Shown: positions 35,905-44,997, counted from the first letter of the stretch. The stretch is DNA of 64,000 nucleotides from an uncultured Porphyromonadaceae bacterium (GCA_948467675.1 CAOKFI010000007.1:21557-85556); one strand, 5' to 3'. Notes: generated by a model from the sequence alone, not told the origin. Made by a program: numbers and translations.

Positions 35905-37686
35905 ATGACTGATCAAACAAACAACACTCCTCTGGCCGATTTCGACTGGGACGCATACGAAAACGGCGTTGCCGCAGGCGAAAAATCGCGTGAGGAACTG
36001 ACCAAAACCTACGACGAATCCCTCGGAACCGTCAAGGACAAAGAAGTGATCGAAGGTACCATCATCGCCCTCAACAAGCGTGAGGCTGTGGTCAACATCG
36101 GTTACAAGAGCGACGGTATCATCCCTATGAGCGAGTTCCGCTACAATCCCGACATCAAGATCGGCGATACCGTTGAGGTCTTCATCGAAAACCAGGAAGA
36201 CAAGAAGGGTCAGCTTATTCTCTCCCACCGCAAGGCTCGTGCATCCCGCTCTTGGGAACGCATCAACCAGGCGCTCGAAAACGACGAAATCATCAAGGGC
36301 TACATCAAGTGCCGTACCAAAGGCGGCATGATCGTCGATGTGTTCGGCATCGAGGCATTCCTCCCCGGCTCGCAGATCGACGTGAAGCCCATCCGCGACT
36401 ACGATATCTTCGTTGGCAAGACCATGGAGTTCAAGGTCGTTAAGATCAACCAGGAGTACCGCAACGTTGTGGTAAGCCACAAGGCTCTCATCGAGGCCGA
36501 GCTCGAGCAGCAGAAGCGCGAGATCATCGCCAAGCTCGAGAAGGGTCAGGTGCTCGAAGGTACCGTCAAGAACATCACTACCTACGGTGTATTCATCGAC
36601 CTGGGTGGCGTAGACGGTCTGATCCATATCACCGACCTCTCCTGGGGCCGCGTGAACCATCCCGAAGAAGTTGTCAGCCTCGACCAGAAGCTCAATGTCT
36701 GCATTCTCGACTTCGACGACGAGAAGAAGCGCATAGCTCTCGGTCTGAAGCAGCTCCTTCCCCATCCCTGGGACGCTCTCGATCCCAACCTCAAGCCCGG
36801 CGACAAAGTCAAGGGCCGCGTAGTGGTTATGGCCGACTACGGTGCGTTCGTAGAGATCGCCCCGGGTGTAGAAGGTCTGATCCACGTGAGCGAGATGTCC
36901 TGGAGCCAGCACCTGCGTTCAGCTCAGGACTTCATGAAGGTAGGCGACGAGATCGAAGCTATGATCCTGACACTCGACCGCGAGGACCGCAAGATGAGCC
37001 TCGGTATCAAGCAGCTTAAAAAAGATCCCTGGCAGGATATCGAAGAGCGCTATCCGATCGGCAGCCGCCACACCGCCAAGGTACGCAACTTCACCAACTT
37101 CGGTGTATTCGTTGAGATCGAGGAGGGCGTAGACGGTCTGATCCACATCTCCGACCTGTCTTGGACCAAGAAGATCAAGCACCCGAGCGAATTTACCCAG
37201 ATCGGTGCCGACATCGACGTTCAGGTGCTCGAGATCGACAAGGACAACCGTCGTCTCAGCCTCGGCCACAAGCAGCTTGAGGAGAATCCCTGGGATGTAT
37301 TCGAGACCGTATTCACTCTCGGCAGCGTACACGAAGGCACTATCATCGAGATGCTCGACAAGGGTGCAGTCGTAGCGCTTCCCTATGGTGTTGAAGGTTT
37401 CGCTACTCCGAAACACCTCGTTAAGGAAGACGGCTCGCAGGCCAAGGTTGACGAAAAACTCAACTTCAAGGTTATCGAGTTCAACAAGGACAGCAAGCGC
37501 ATCATCCTCAGCCACAGCCGCATATTCGAAGACGAAGCCAAGGCTGAGAAGGCCGAGCAGCGCAAGGCCAAGCGTCAGAGCCGCCGCGAGGACGCTCCCG
37601 CAGTAGCAGCTCCCGCTATCGAGAAAACCACTCTGGGCGATCTTCAGGAGCTTGCAGCTCTCAAAGAGAAGCTCTCGGGCAAGTAA
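35905..37686 (+). CDS. rpsA: 30S ribosomal protein S1
   Basis: Binds mRNA on the small subunit; in a phylum with weak Shine-Dalgarno use it is important for start selection. The ATG at 35905 (MTDQTNNTPLADFDWDAYENG) gives 593 aa. Upstream in-frame ATGs lie in the leader hairpin. Six S1 repeats are visible: EVIEGTIIALNKREAVVNIG, EIIKGYIKCRTKGGMIVDVF, QVLEGTVKNITTYGVFIDLG, KVKGRVVVMADYGAFVEIA, HTAKVRNFTNFGVFVEIEEG and HEGTIIEMLDKGAVVALPYG. The C-terminal tail is Lys/Arg/Ala-rich. It has codon use of a highly expressed gene, with its own promoter and terminator. Confidence 0.97.
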   Translation: MTDQTNNTPLADFDWDAYENGVAAGEKSREELTKTYDESLGTVKDKEVIEGTIIALNKREAVVNIGYKSDGIIPMSEFRYNPDIKIGDTVEVFIENQEDKKGQLILSHRKARASRSWERINQALENDEIIKGYIKCRTKGGMIVDVFGIEAFLPGSQIDVKPIRDYDIFVGKTMEFKVVKINQEYRNVVVSHKALIEAELEQQKREIIAKLEKGQVLEGTVKNITTYGVFIDLGGVDGLIHITDLSWGRVNHPEEVVSLDQKLNVCILDFDDEKKRIALGLKQLLPHPWDALDPNLKPGDKVKGRVVVMADYGAFVEIAPGVEGLIHVSEMSWSQHLRSAQDFMKVGDEIEAMILTLDREDRKMSLGIKQLKKDPWQDIEERYPIGSRHTAKVRNFTNFGVFVEIEEGVDGLIHISDLSWTKKIKHPSEFTQIGADIDVQVLEIDKDNRRLSLGHKQLEENPWDVFETVFTLGSVHEGTIIEMLDKGAVVALPYGVEGFATPKHLVKEDGSQAKVDEKLNFKVIEFNKDSKRIILSHSRIFEDEAKAEKAEQRKAKRQSRREDAPAVAAPAIEKTTLGDLQELAALKEKLSGK

Positions 37687-37711
37687 GCCGCAGAGTCAAT
37701 CCATAACTATA

Positions 37712-37749
37712 CAGCCGCATCCCGGAAAGGGATGTGGCTGTTGTTATTT
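37712..37749 (+). terminator. Rho-independent terminator after rpsA
   Basis: A 12-bp stem with one G-T pair (37712-37723 with 37729-37740), loop GGAAA, then TTGTTATTT. Confidence 0.85.
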
Positions 37750-37770
37750 AGAGGTATGAGCCGGCATGCT

Positions 37771-38126
37771 GCGCATCTCCGACGCGCCTGGGGGGGAGGG
37801 TGTCTTTGCATGCCCCACGTGCACGCACGTGGGGTTTCACATGTTACGCATCTCCGATGCGTTGCGGGGCGGTCGGGGTGTCCTGCGCATCTCCGACGCG
37901 CCTGGTTGAGAGGGGATCTTCGCATGCTCCACGTGCACGCACGTGGGGTTTCGCATGTTACGCATCTCCGATGCGTTGCCGGGTGGTAGGGTTTCACATG
38001 TTACGCATCTCCGATGCGTTTCCGATGCGTGGCGGGTCGGAGACCCGCGGGATGTGAAGCCCCATGCAGTCATGCATGGGGTTGGTCAATGCGTTAATGG
38101 AACAGGCGCGTCGGAGATGCGCAGGA
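37771..38126. repeat. Cluster of interspersed GC-rich dyad repeats
   Basis: Gene-free stretch built from recurring modules. The word GCGCATCTCCGACGCGCCTG occurs at 37771-37790 and again at 37885-37904, with an inverted copy at 38105-38124. A second module, a hairpin centred on CACGTGCACGCACGTG followed by GGGTTTCNCATGTTACGCAT and CTCCGATGCG, occurs near 37814-37863 and 37928-37978, with a third partial copy at 37989-38018. A separate hairpin CCCCATGCA/TGCATGGGG lies at 38060-38081. Spacing is irregular and no unique spacers are present, so this is a REP/BIME-like family and not a CRISPR array. Confidence 0.8.
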
Positions 38127-38151
38127 ATATGTGACCGGTATGGGGGTGGCG

Positions 38152-38787
38152 CTACAGGGCGGCGAGGTAGAGCTGGGCTTCGGGGCCGAGGCTGAAGATA
38201 AGGTCGAGGATGCTCATGCCGCTGAGAAAGCCGAGGTCGGCCTGTCGTACCTGCCAGTAGGGGGGTGCGGTGATGCTGTCGGTTTCGGCTGCTGCGGGTG
38301 CGATTGTGCCGCTTTCCGGGATCCGGTCGCTGTATATGGGGGCGGGGATTCCGAGCTGGCGGCATATTTCGGCCTCTATGGCCGCGTCGAGATCCATCAG
38401 CGATAAGTTGCATTCCCGGGCTGAGAAACTGCGCCAGATCGCGTTAAAACCGTCGGAAATGAATTCGTAGAACGGGGTTCGTCCGTAGGCCGAGGCCACT
38501 GCTGTTCGGTGTACTTCCCACCACCGTCCGTGGAGGCTCACCTGTATGTCGGCCCACCGTGTGCCGTGGTGGCGTTCGGGCTTGGCCACGGGTACTGTGA
38601 GCTGAAGCGGGCCGCGGGTGTCGGCTATGATGCAGCGGTGAGGGTGTTTGAAGCGTTTGTCGTATTGCCGCGAGGTGTCCACTACGGTACGGGCGTGGCG
38701 CATCATGAGCGCGTAGCGTCCTATGCCGCCGCAATAGGCCGGCGGCAATACGAGTGTGGCTGGCGATACTTCCGGACGGGATGTCAT
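38152..38787 (-). CDS. WbqC-family protein
   Basis: Protein of 211 aa of the WbqC family, known from O-antigen clusters but of unproven biochemistry. Landmarks are LPPAYCGGIGRYALMMRHA near the N-terminus, YDKRFKHPHRCIIADTRGPLQLTVPV and HRTAVASAYGRTPFYEFI. It lies 22 bases downstream of lepB on the same strand, and the order dapB-lepB-wbqC is a familiar Bacteroidetes arrangement, so it is probably the last gene of that operon. Confidence 0.82.
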   Translation of the reverse strand: MTSRPEVSPATLVLPPAYCGGIGRYALMMRHARTVVDTSRQYDKRFKHPHRCIIADTRGPLQLTVPVAKPERHHGTRWADIQVSLHGRWWEVHRTAVASAYGRTPFYEFISDGFNAIWRSFSARECNLSLMDLDAAIEAEICRQLGIPAPIYSDRIPESGTIAPAAAETDSITAPPYWQVRQADLGFLSGMSILDLIFSLGPEAQLYLAAL

Positions 38788-38809
38788 GTGGATCCTGATG
38801 AGACCTGGA

Positions 38810-40261
38810 TTACTGCTTGTCGGGATTGGCTTTGCGGAATATGCGGTTCCAGCGTATGCCGCCGTCGAACAGACCGCGGTCTTTGTCGAACGATACGAGC
38901 ACCATCATCGGCTTGCCCACGATATGGTCTTCGGGCACGAGTCCCCAGAAGCGTGAGTCGAGCGAGTTGTGACGGTTGTCGCCCATCATGAAGTAGTAGT
39001 CCATCTTGAACGTGTATTTACCGGCGGGTGTGCCGTCGATATATACGTGTCCGTCGGAGCGGAGTTCGGCGTCGTTGTGTTCGTAGTTGCGTATCGCGCG
39101 TCCGTAGAGTGCCCATGTGCTGTCGTTTAGTTCTACGGTTTCGCCTTTGGCCGGTATGTGCACAGGTCCGTAGTCGTCGAGTGTCCATCCGGCCGCTGCC
39201 GAGCGGTCGAAGGGATACAGTTCGGGATTCGGCTGCATTTCGGCCCGTTCCACGAATGTGACGTTAGGCATCTGCTGCAGGCGGCTCACCATGTCGGGTG
39301 TGAGAGGGGCGTAGAGTATGGATGGATCGGATGCCACTGCGGCTCTGTCGTCGGCCGCTACTCCGAGGTCGTCCCAGAATGCGTCGTGCTGTGCTGATGT
39401 CATGCTGCGCCATCCGTCGACCTGGAAAAAGTGGAAGAACTGGGCTTCTTTCGGCATGGGCTGTTTCTCTCCGTCGATGTATATCTCGCCGGAACGTATC
39501 TCGAAGTTGTCGCCGGGAAGGGCGACGGCACGTTTCACGTAGTTTTCGCGGCGGTCTACGGGACGGTATATTATGTCGCCGTATACTTCAGGATGCCGCT
39601 CCATGTATTCGCGTCCGAGTCCGCGTTCGGCAAGCCGGTGCAGCAGTGTGTAGTAGTCGGGGTTCTGCATGCGCAGAGCCACAGTGTCGCCGGCAGGGAA
39701 GTTGAACACGACTATGTCGCCGCGTTCTACCGATCCGAGTCCTTTGAGCCTGTGGTATCGCCACTGCGGCCACTCGAGATAGCTCCTGGTGTTGATCACG
39801 GGCAGAGTGTTCTGTACCAGCGGGAAGTGCACGGGTGTTGTCGGTACCCTCGGTCCGTATGCCATCTTGTTGACCCACAGATAGTCGCCTGTGAGCAGAG
39901 TCTTTTCGAGAGATGACGAGGGTATCTGGTAGTTCTGTCCGATGAATGTGAATACGAAATATACGAGAACGAGGGCGTAGACTATTGCGTCGACCCAGCT
40001 CATGACACCTCTTACCATGGGGTTCGAGCTTTTCTTCCACCACGAGAATGGTATGTATCCTGTGAGATATATGTCGATCAGCAGCAGCAGCCACAATGCT
40101 ACCCACCAGTTTCCGAGCCAGGCCACCCATGTCAGGAATATGGCGGCTACCAGGCCGAACCGTATCCACCGAGTGGGTTTTACGGCGCGTAGGCGGCTCA
40201 TTATGTCGTCTTTTGAAAAGAGAGCGGGCTTTTCTGTCTGTTCCTTGGATGTATTGTTCAT
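38810..40261 (-). CDS. lepB: Signal peptidase I
   Basis: Membrane serine protease that removes signal peptides. The ATG at 40261, which overlaps the dapB stop by 4 bases, gives 483 aa; the open frame runs further upstream only as a shadow of dapB. Membrane segments lie near residues 32-68 and 88-108. The catalytic Ser is probably Ser117 in IPSSSLEKTLLTGD and the general base Lys243 in NYVKRAVALPGD; MMGDNRHNSLDSRFWGLVPE forms the conserved C-terminal box. The long insert between Ser and Lys boxes is usual for Bacteroidetes. It is translationally coupled to dapB. Confidence 0.94.
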   Translation of the reverse strand: MNNTSKEQTEKPALFSKDDIMSRLRAVKPTRWIRFGLVAAIFLTWVAWLGNWWVALWLLLLIDIYLTGYIPFSWWKKSSNPMVRGVMSWVDAIVYALVLVYFVFTFIGQNYQIPSSSLEKTLLTGDYLWVNKMAYGPRVPTTPVHFPLVQNTLPVINTRSYLEWPQWRYHRLKGLGSVERGDIVVFNFPAGDTVALRMQNPDYYTLLHRLAERGLGREYMERHPEVYGDIIYRPVDRRENYVKRAVALPGDNFEIRSGEIYIDGEKQPMPKEAQFFHFFQVDGWRSMTSAQHDAFWDDLGVAADDRAAVASDPSILYAPLTPDMVSRLQQMPNVTFVERAEMQPNPELYPFDRSAAAGWTLDDYGPVHIPAKGETVELNDSTWALYGRAIRNYEHNDAELRSDGHVYIDGTPAGKYTFKMDYYFMMGDNRHNSLDSRFWGLVPEDHIVGKPMMVLVSFDKDRGLFDGGIRWNRIFRKANPDKQ

Positions 40262-41022
40262 TTTGAGGATGTTGTGTCGGTGATTGAAAGCAGATGCGTC
40301 GGCAGTATGGAGTGGAGCATGTCGTCGATGGCGAACAGACCGCGACGTCCGCGTATCCATTCGGCGGCCATTACCGCACCGAGAGCGAATCCGTCTCGGC
40401 TTGCGGCGCTGTGTTCGAGGGTTATGGTGTCGACCGGCGAATCCCAGCTGACGGTATGTATGCCCGGCACTTCGGCGCGGCGTATGTGGTCTATGCGCAT
40501 GGTTGCGCTGCCGTCGGCGGGGTCTTCGGCCCAACCGTCGATTCGCGGGCATGCTCCGGCGAGTTCTTCGGCCAGTGTTATGGCTGTACCGCTCGGATGG
40601 TCGAGTTTATGCGTGTGGTGTACCTCGGTCATGTGCGGGGTGTATTGCGCGAATGGTTCCATGAGTGCGGCCGCGTAGCGGTTTATCAGTCGGAACAGAG
40701 CCACACCGAGGCTGTAGTTTGAGCTCCACATGAGTGCAGTGCCTGCCGCTTCTGCGGTTTTGCCCACAGCACTTACTGCTTCAGTCCATCCGGTTGTGCC
40801 GCTTATTACGGGCACGCCTTCGCTGACGGCGGCCCGGCACAGAGCCTCGGCTGTTGCCGGAGTGGTGAATTCTATGGCTGCGTCGGCCGATCTGAAAGCC
40901 TCTCCGGCTATGTCGGAGGCGTTTTCGGCATCGACTACCGCTACTATCTCGTGTCCGCGGCTACGGGCTATGCGCTCAACGGCGTGTCCCATCTTTCCGT
41001 AACCTATTATGGCTATTTTCAT
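40258..41022 (-). CDS. dapB: 4-hydroxy-tetrahydrodipicolinate reductase DapB
   Basis: Reduces the dapA product in lysine and diaminopimelate synthesis. The ATG at 41022 gives MKIAIIGYGKMGHAVERIA with the nucleotide-binding GYGKMG; the in-frame codon at 41052 lies within the promoter. The catalytic/substrate motif is EVHHTHKLDHPSGTA. At 254 aa it is normal. It is the first gene of the dapB-lepB-wbqC unit. Confidence 0.95.
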   Translation of the reverse strand: MKIAIIGYGKMGHAVERIARSRGHEIVAVVDAENASDIAGEAFRSADAAIEFTTPATAEALCRAAVSEGVPVISGTTGWTEAVSAVGKTAEAAGTALMWSSNYSLGVALFRLINRYAAALMEPFAQYTPHMTEVHHTHKLDHPSGTAITLAEELAGACPRIDGWAEDPADGSATMRIDHIRRAEVPGIHTVSWDSPVDTITLEHSAASRDGFALGAVMAAEWIRGRRGLFAIDDMLHSILPTHLLSITDTTSSK

Positions 41023-41049
41023 TACGTGTTCGGTTGAGTGATACAATCG

Positions 41050-41057
41050 CAAAATTA
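41050..41057 (-). promoter_or_regulatory. -7 promoter box (TAATTTTG) for dapB-lepB-wbqC
   Basis: CAAAATTA on the plus strand reads TAATTTTG on the minus strand, about 28 bases before the dapB start. The gap is only 71 bases and is shared with the divergent glycosyltransferase gene. Confidence 0.6.
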
Positions 41058-41093
41058 CTCATTTTATTTGTAATTATTTGTAAATTCGCGTCC

Positions 41094-42242
41094 ATGAAGC
41101 ATCTTACCATAGGATTCGACGCAAAACGCGCAGTCCAGAATCTCACGGGTATCGGCAACTATTCGCGTCTGGTGCTCGATGTGCTGACGTCGCGCTGTCC
41201 GGATAACCGCTATCTGCTTTTCGCTCCCCATGCTGTGCGGAATCCCCGTCTGGATCCGTTGCTGGAGCGCCGTGGTGTGGAAGTGCGCACTCCCGATACC
41301 TCGTTCGGACGCATGGCCACCCATCTGTGGCGCACCCGCGGCCTTACCGGGCAGCTCCGGCGCTCCGGTATAGATCTGTATCACGGTCTCAGCAATGAGC
41401 TGCCTGCGGGCATAGGTCGCAGCGGCATACCGTCGGTGGTCACGATCCATGATCTGATATTCCGCCGTGTTCCGGAGTCGTATCATGCCGCCGACCGCCG
41501 TATATGCGACTGGAAGTTCCGCCGCGCAGCCGAAGCCGCTACCCGTATCATAGCCATCAGCCGGCGCACTGCAGCCGATATCGAGGAGCTTTACGGTATA
41601 GATCCGTCCAAGATCGATATTGTTTATCAGGGGTGCGCGCCTGCGTTCCACAAGTCAGTCGGCAAGTCCGACATAGACCGTGTGAGGGCGGCATACGGGT
41701 TGCCTGAGCGTTATATAGCGGCTGTAGGTACGGTGGAGATGCGCAAGAACCAGCAGCTTGCGGTGCGTGCGCTCGAGCGTCTGCCAAAATCAGTGAAGCT
41801 CGTTATCGTGGGGCGCCGTTCGGGCTATGCTTCCGAACTCGACCGCGTTATAGCGTCGTCCGGTGCCGGCGACAGGGTGATTTTCCTCACAGGCGTTGAT
41901 TTCGCTGATCTGCCGGCGCTGTATGCCGGTGCCGCCGTGGCTTCCTATACATCGCGCTACGAGGGATTCGGGATTCCGGTGATCGAGGCTATCGCATCGG
42001 GAACTCCGGTCATAGCCGCTACCGGATCCTGTCTTGAGGAGGCCGGCGGCCCTGGTGCGGTTTATGTGGATCCCGACGATCCCGCCGCCTACGCCGAAGC
42101 AGCTATGCGCATCATGGATGACTGCGCGTTGCGTGACCGCATGGTCGCAGAGGGCAGGGAGCATATACGGGCATTCAGTGCCGATAATTTCGCCGAGGGA
42201 CTTGTGTCGTCCTATGCCAGAACTCTCGGTATAACCTTTTGA
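41094..42242 (+). CDS. Glycosyltransferase family 4 protein
   Basis: GT-B fold transferase of 382 aa, probably acting on a surface glycan; donor and acceptor are unknown. The ATG at 41094 gives MKHLTIGFDAKRAVQNLTGIGNYSR, a common start for this family, with the Gly-rich GIGNYSR acceptor loop. The donor half shows AVGTVEMRKNQ, IFLTGVDFADLPALYAGA and YEGFGIPVIEAIASGTPVIA, the EX7E motif. It is followed by trmH after 5 bases. No other polysaccharide genes adjoin it. Confidence 0.9.
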   Translation: MKHLTIGFDAKRAVQNLTGIGNYSRLVLDVLTSRCPDNRYLLFAPHAVRNPRLDPLLERRGVEVRTPDTSFGRMATHLWRTRGLTGQLRRSGIDLYHGLSNELPAGIGRSGIPSVVTIHDLIFRRVPESYHAADRRICDWKFRRAAEAATRIIAISRRTAADIEELYGIDPSKIDIVYQGCAPAFHKSVGKSDIDRVRAAYGLPERYIAAVGTVEMRKNQQLAVRALERLPKSVKLVIVGRRSGYASELDRVIASSGAGDRVIFLTGVDFADLPALYAGAAVASYTSRYEGFGIPVIEAIASGTPVIAATGSCLEEAGGPGAVYVDPDDPAAYAEAAMRIMDDCALRDRMVAEGREHIRAFSADNFAEGLVSSYARTLGITF

Positions 42243-42247
42243 ATCTT

Positions 42248-42775
42248 ATGGACAAGAAAACGATCTGGGATCTGAACCGCGATGCTGTGGCCGATTATCG
42301 AGCCAAAGAGAAACTACCTATAGCAGTGGTGCTCGACAATATCCGGTCGCTCAACAATATAGGCTCTATATTCCGAACATCTGACGCTTTTATGGTGGAG
42401 CGCATAGCTCTGTGCGGCATCACCGCTACACCTCCGAGCGCCGAGATCCACAAGACGGCACTCGGAGCCGAGGATTCGGTGGACTGGCGATACTATGCCG
42501 ATACGCTCGACGCGCTGAGCGCTTTACGCGCCGACGGCTATACGATATGTGTGCTCGAGCAGGTCAAGGGTAGTGTGGATCTGCGCGAGTTCTGTCCCGA
42601 GCCGGGCAAAAAGTATGCCATCGTAGCCGGACACGAGGTCGAGGGTGTGTCGCAGCCGGTTGTGGACAATGCCGATATATGTATAGAGATACCGCAGTAC
42701 GGAACCAAGCACTCTCTTAATGTCTCGGTAAGCACCGGCCTTGCCATCTGGCATTTTTTCGCCGCCATGATATAG
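42248..42775 (+). CDS. TrmH/SpoU-family RNA 2'-O-methyltransferase
   Basis: SPOUT-class methyltransferase of 175 aa acting on tRNA or rRNA; the target nucleotide cannot be told. The three family motifs are present: SLNNIGSIFRTSDAF, VAGHEVEGVSQPV and IPQYGTKHSLNVSVSTGLAIW, which together form the knotted AdoMet site. The start is ATG 42248; an in-frame TTG at 42239 overlaps the previous stop. It is probably co-transcribed with the glycosyltransferase. Confidence 0.9.
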   Translation: MDKKTIWDLNRDAVADYRAKEKLPIAVVLDNIRSLNNIGSIFRTSDAFMVERIALCGITATPPSAEIHKTALGAEDSVDWRYYADTLDALSALRADGYTICVLEQVKGSVDLREFCPEPGKKYAIVAGHEVEGVSQPVVDNADICIEIPQYGTKHSLNVSVSTGLAIWHFFAAMI

Positions 42776-42805
42776 TCCAGGCATGTCCGGGCGCTGACTG
42801 GCGGA

Positions 42806-43702
42806 TCAGATGCCGAGGGCGCAGACGGCGTCGGCGCGCAGCTGGGCCGCGAGTGCGTCGACGGATCCGAACCTCCGCTCGTCGCGGAGCCGCCGCAGCA
42901 TGTCGAGATGCAGTGTGTGTCCGTAGAGGTCGCCGCTGTAGCCTATGAGGTGTGCTTCGATGCTTACGGGAGCGCCTGCTATGTCGACTGTGGGGCGGTG
43001 TCCGATATTCACTATTGTCCGGTAAGTGTGTCCGTCGACTTCCGTATCGGCCGCATAGACTCCGTTGGCCGGAAGAAGTTCCTGCCGGCTGAGCAGATTG
43101 GCTGTGGGAAATCCGATGGTGCGTCCGAGCTGTCGTCCGCCGACTACTTCTCCGCTGACGGTATAGGGTCGTCCGAGCCTTATGGCCGCATCGTCTACAT
43201 TTCCTGCGGCTATGTCTGTGCGAATCACCGATGAGCTGCACGGGGCGCCTTCTCCGCGGTATTCCTCAGCAAAGAGCACTTCCACTGCGGCTTCGGCACC
43301 TGCCTGCCGGTATTCTTCGGGTGTAGTCAGCCGGTCTGATCCGATGTGGTTGTTGAAGCCCATGAGCAGGGCGTCGACACTATAAGTGTCGTGCAGCATG
43401 GCCATGAATCCGGCGGCTGTGAGACCGCGTATGGCGGCGAAATCAAGAGCTGTAGCTTCGGCGGCTCCGGCTTCGCGAAGCATGGCGCAGCGTTCTTCGG
43501 CCGAAGACAGCATGGGCGGGCATTTCTGCGGGGCAATGACGGCCATCGGATGTGCGGTGAATGTGAACGCGACCGGTTCGAGCCCGCGCAGCCGGGCCTG
43601 CTGTCTGAGTTCGGATATTAGACTCCGGTGTCCGCGGTGCACGCCGTCAAACATGCCTACGGCAGCCATTTTCCGGCTTTCAGCCGGAGCGACAGGTGTC
43701 AT
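42806..43702 (-). CDS. ribF: Bifunctional riboflavin kinase / FAD synthetase RibF
   Basis: Makes FMN and FAD from riboflavin. The 298-aa protein starts at an ATG overlapping the pyrH stop (TGATG). The N-terminal adenylyltransferase half has VGMFDGVHRGHRSLI and the SSSVIRTDIAAG region; the C-terminal kinase half has GRQLGRTIGFPTANL and GVYAADTEVDG. The usual first strand before VGMFDG (VxxxG) is shortened to SRKMAAVGMFDG. Coupled translation makes it the last gene of the ilvE-HD-pyrH-ribF run. Confidence 0.93.
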   Translation of the reverse strand: MTPVAPAESRKMAAVGMFDGVHRGHRSLISELRQQARLRGLEPVAFTFTAHPMAVIAPQKCPPMLSSAEERCAMLREAGAAEATALDFAAIRGLTAAGFMAMLHDTYSVDALLMGFNNHIGSDRLTTPEEYRQAGAEAAVEVLFAEEYRGEGAPCSSSVIRTDIAAGNVDDAAIRLGRPYTVSGEVVGGRQLGRTIGFPTANLLSRQELLPANGVYAADTEVDGHTYRTIVNIGHRPTVDIAGAPVSIEAHLIGYSGDLYGHTLHLDMLRRLRDERRFGSVDALAAQLRADAVCALGI

Positions 43703-44412
43703 CAGTAGACTAATGTGCCTATGTTTTCGCCACGCAGCACCTTGGCCAGATTGCCGGGAGTGTCCATGTCGAATACAATTATCGGCAGTTTGTTTTCCTG
43801 GCATAGCGCCGTGGCTGTGAGATCCATGATGCGGAGTCCGCGGTTGTATACTTCGTCGTAAGTGATCTGGTCGAATTTGGTAGCATCCGGGTCTTTTTCG
43901 GGATCGGCGGTGTATATTCCGTCTACGCGAGTTCCTTTGAGCATAACGTCGGCACCGACTTCGACTCCGCGCAGAGCGGCACCTGTATCGGTTGTGAAGA
44001 ACGGGCAACCGGTGCCTCCGCTGAGTATGGCCACTTCTCCGCGGTCCATAGCTTCGATGGCACGGCGGTTTGAGTACTGTTCACCTATAGGGAACATTCC
44101 AATGGCAGTGAGCACGCGTGCCGGCTGGCCAATGGCTTCGAGAGCCGAACTGAGTGCGAGCGAGTTGATCACTGTAGCGAGCATTCCCATCTGGTCGCCT
44201 TTTACGCGGTCGAAACCTTGTGATGCGCCTTTCAGGCCTCTGAATATGTTGCCTCCACCGATTACGATGGCTACCTGTATGCCTGATTCGACAGCGTCGC
44301 GTATCTGCTCTGCATATGCTGTAAGGCGGTTTGTATCTATGCCGTGACCTTGACCGGCTGCGAGCGATTCACCGCTGAGTTTCAATAATATGCGTCCGAA
44401 TTTACGTTCCAT
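43702..44412 (-). CDS. pyrH: UMP kinase PyrH
   Basis: Phosphorylates UMP to UDP. The protein of 236 aa shows the bacterial amino-acid-kinase fold: LLKLSGESLAAGQGHGID at the N-terminus, VIGGGNIFRG for the phosphate loop, INSLALSSALEAIG, and TRVDGIYTADPEKDP near the end. It lies between an HD-domain gene (33-base gap) and ribF (overlap). Confidence 0.97.
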   Translation of the reverse strand: MERKFGRILLKLSGESLAAGQGHGIDTNRLTAYAEQIRDAVESGIQVAIVIGGGNIFRGLKGASQGFDRVKGDQMGMLATVINSLALSSALEAIGQPARVLTAIGMFPIGEQYSNRRAIEAMDRGEVAILSGGTGCPFFTTDTGAALRGVEVGADVMLKGTRVDGIYTADPEKDPDATKFDQITYDEVYNRGLRIMDLTATALCQENKLPIIVFDMDTPGNLAKVLRGENIGTLVY

Positions 44413-44445
44413 ATCGATTGTCTTTTTATTTTCTGTTGATAGATC

Positions 44446-44988
44446 TTATTGGCCGAACTGTCTGTGCAGTTCTTCGAATCGGCCAGCTGAGTCACCTCCC
44501 CATTTCGCCATCGAAGCGCGTACGCGGTCGAGCGTTTTACGCTCCATAGATCCGCTTTTCGACCAGAATTTGTCGGCGTAGCATACGAGTTTCTCCAGCA
44601 ATGTCCGCGGACAATAGTCGCGTACCGGTATCGGGAGGCCTGAGGCTTCCACATCCCCGGCAGTAAGTCCGGCTCCGGTGTGCCGTTCGGCTACTGAGGC
44701 TATCTCCTCGGGTATTCCTTCGGCTCTCAGGATTGCAGCTCCGGCTACTCCGTGTGCCAGATAGGGTTCTGATCCGTGGCAGTGTATTCCCGGCGCGTCG
44801 GTACGGCATATCCCGATGTCGTGGAGCATTGCCGCGGCCATGACTGTGGCTTCGTCGAGTGGCAGATGTCTGTTTCTGACTATGGCGAGAGCCTCGCCGG
44901 CTACTGATTCGGCGTGGCGCATGTATATGTCGCGCGCGGGATCTCCTGCGGGATAATATTTGTCTATGACTGCCTGGTAGTCAATCAT
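44446..44988 (-). CDS. HD-domain phosphohydrolase
   Basis: Predicted metal-dependent phosphohydrolase of 180 aa. The HD ligands are His25 (YMRHAESVA), His56-Asp57 (AAMLHDIGI) and a later His in YLAHGVAGAAIL or AERHTGAG. Such small HD proteins act on nucleotides or related phosphates, but the substrate is unknown. It is 9 bases downstream of ilvE and 33 upstream of pyrH, on the same strand. Confidence 0.85.
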   Translation of the reverse strand: MIDYQAVIDKYYPAGDPARDIYMRHAESVAGEALAIVRNRHLPLDEATVMAAAMLHDIGICRTDAPGIHCHGSEPYLAHGVAGAAILRAEGIPEEIASVAERHTGAGLTAGDVEASGLPIPVRDYCPRTLLEKLVCYADKFWSKSGSMERKTLDRVRASMAKWGGDSAGRFEELHRQFGQ

Positions 44989-44997
44989 GTGCCGTGC

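Noticed and set aside
37771..38126. CRISPR array
   Set aside because: Repeats are unevenly spaced, partly inverted and of two kinds, with no unique spacers of constant length and no cas genes.
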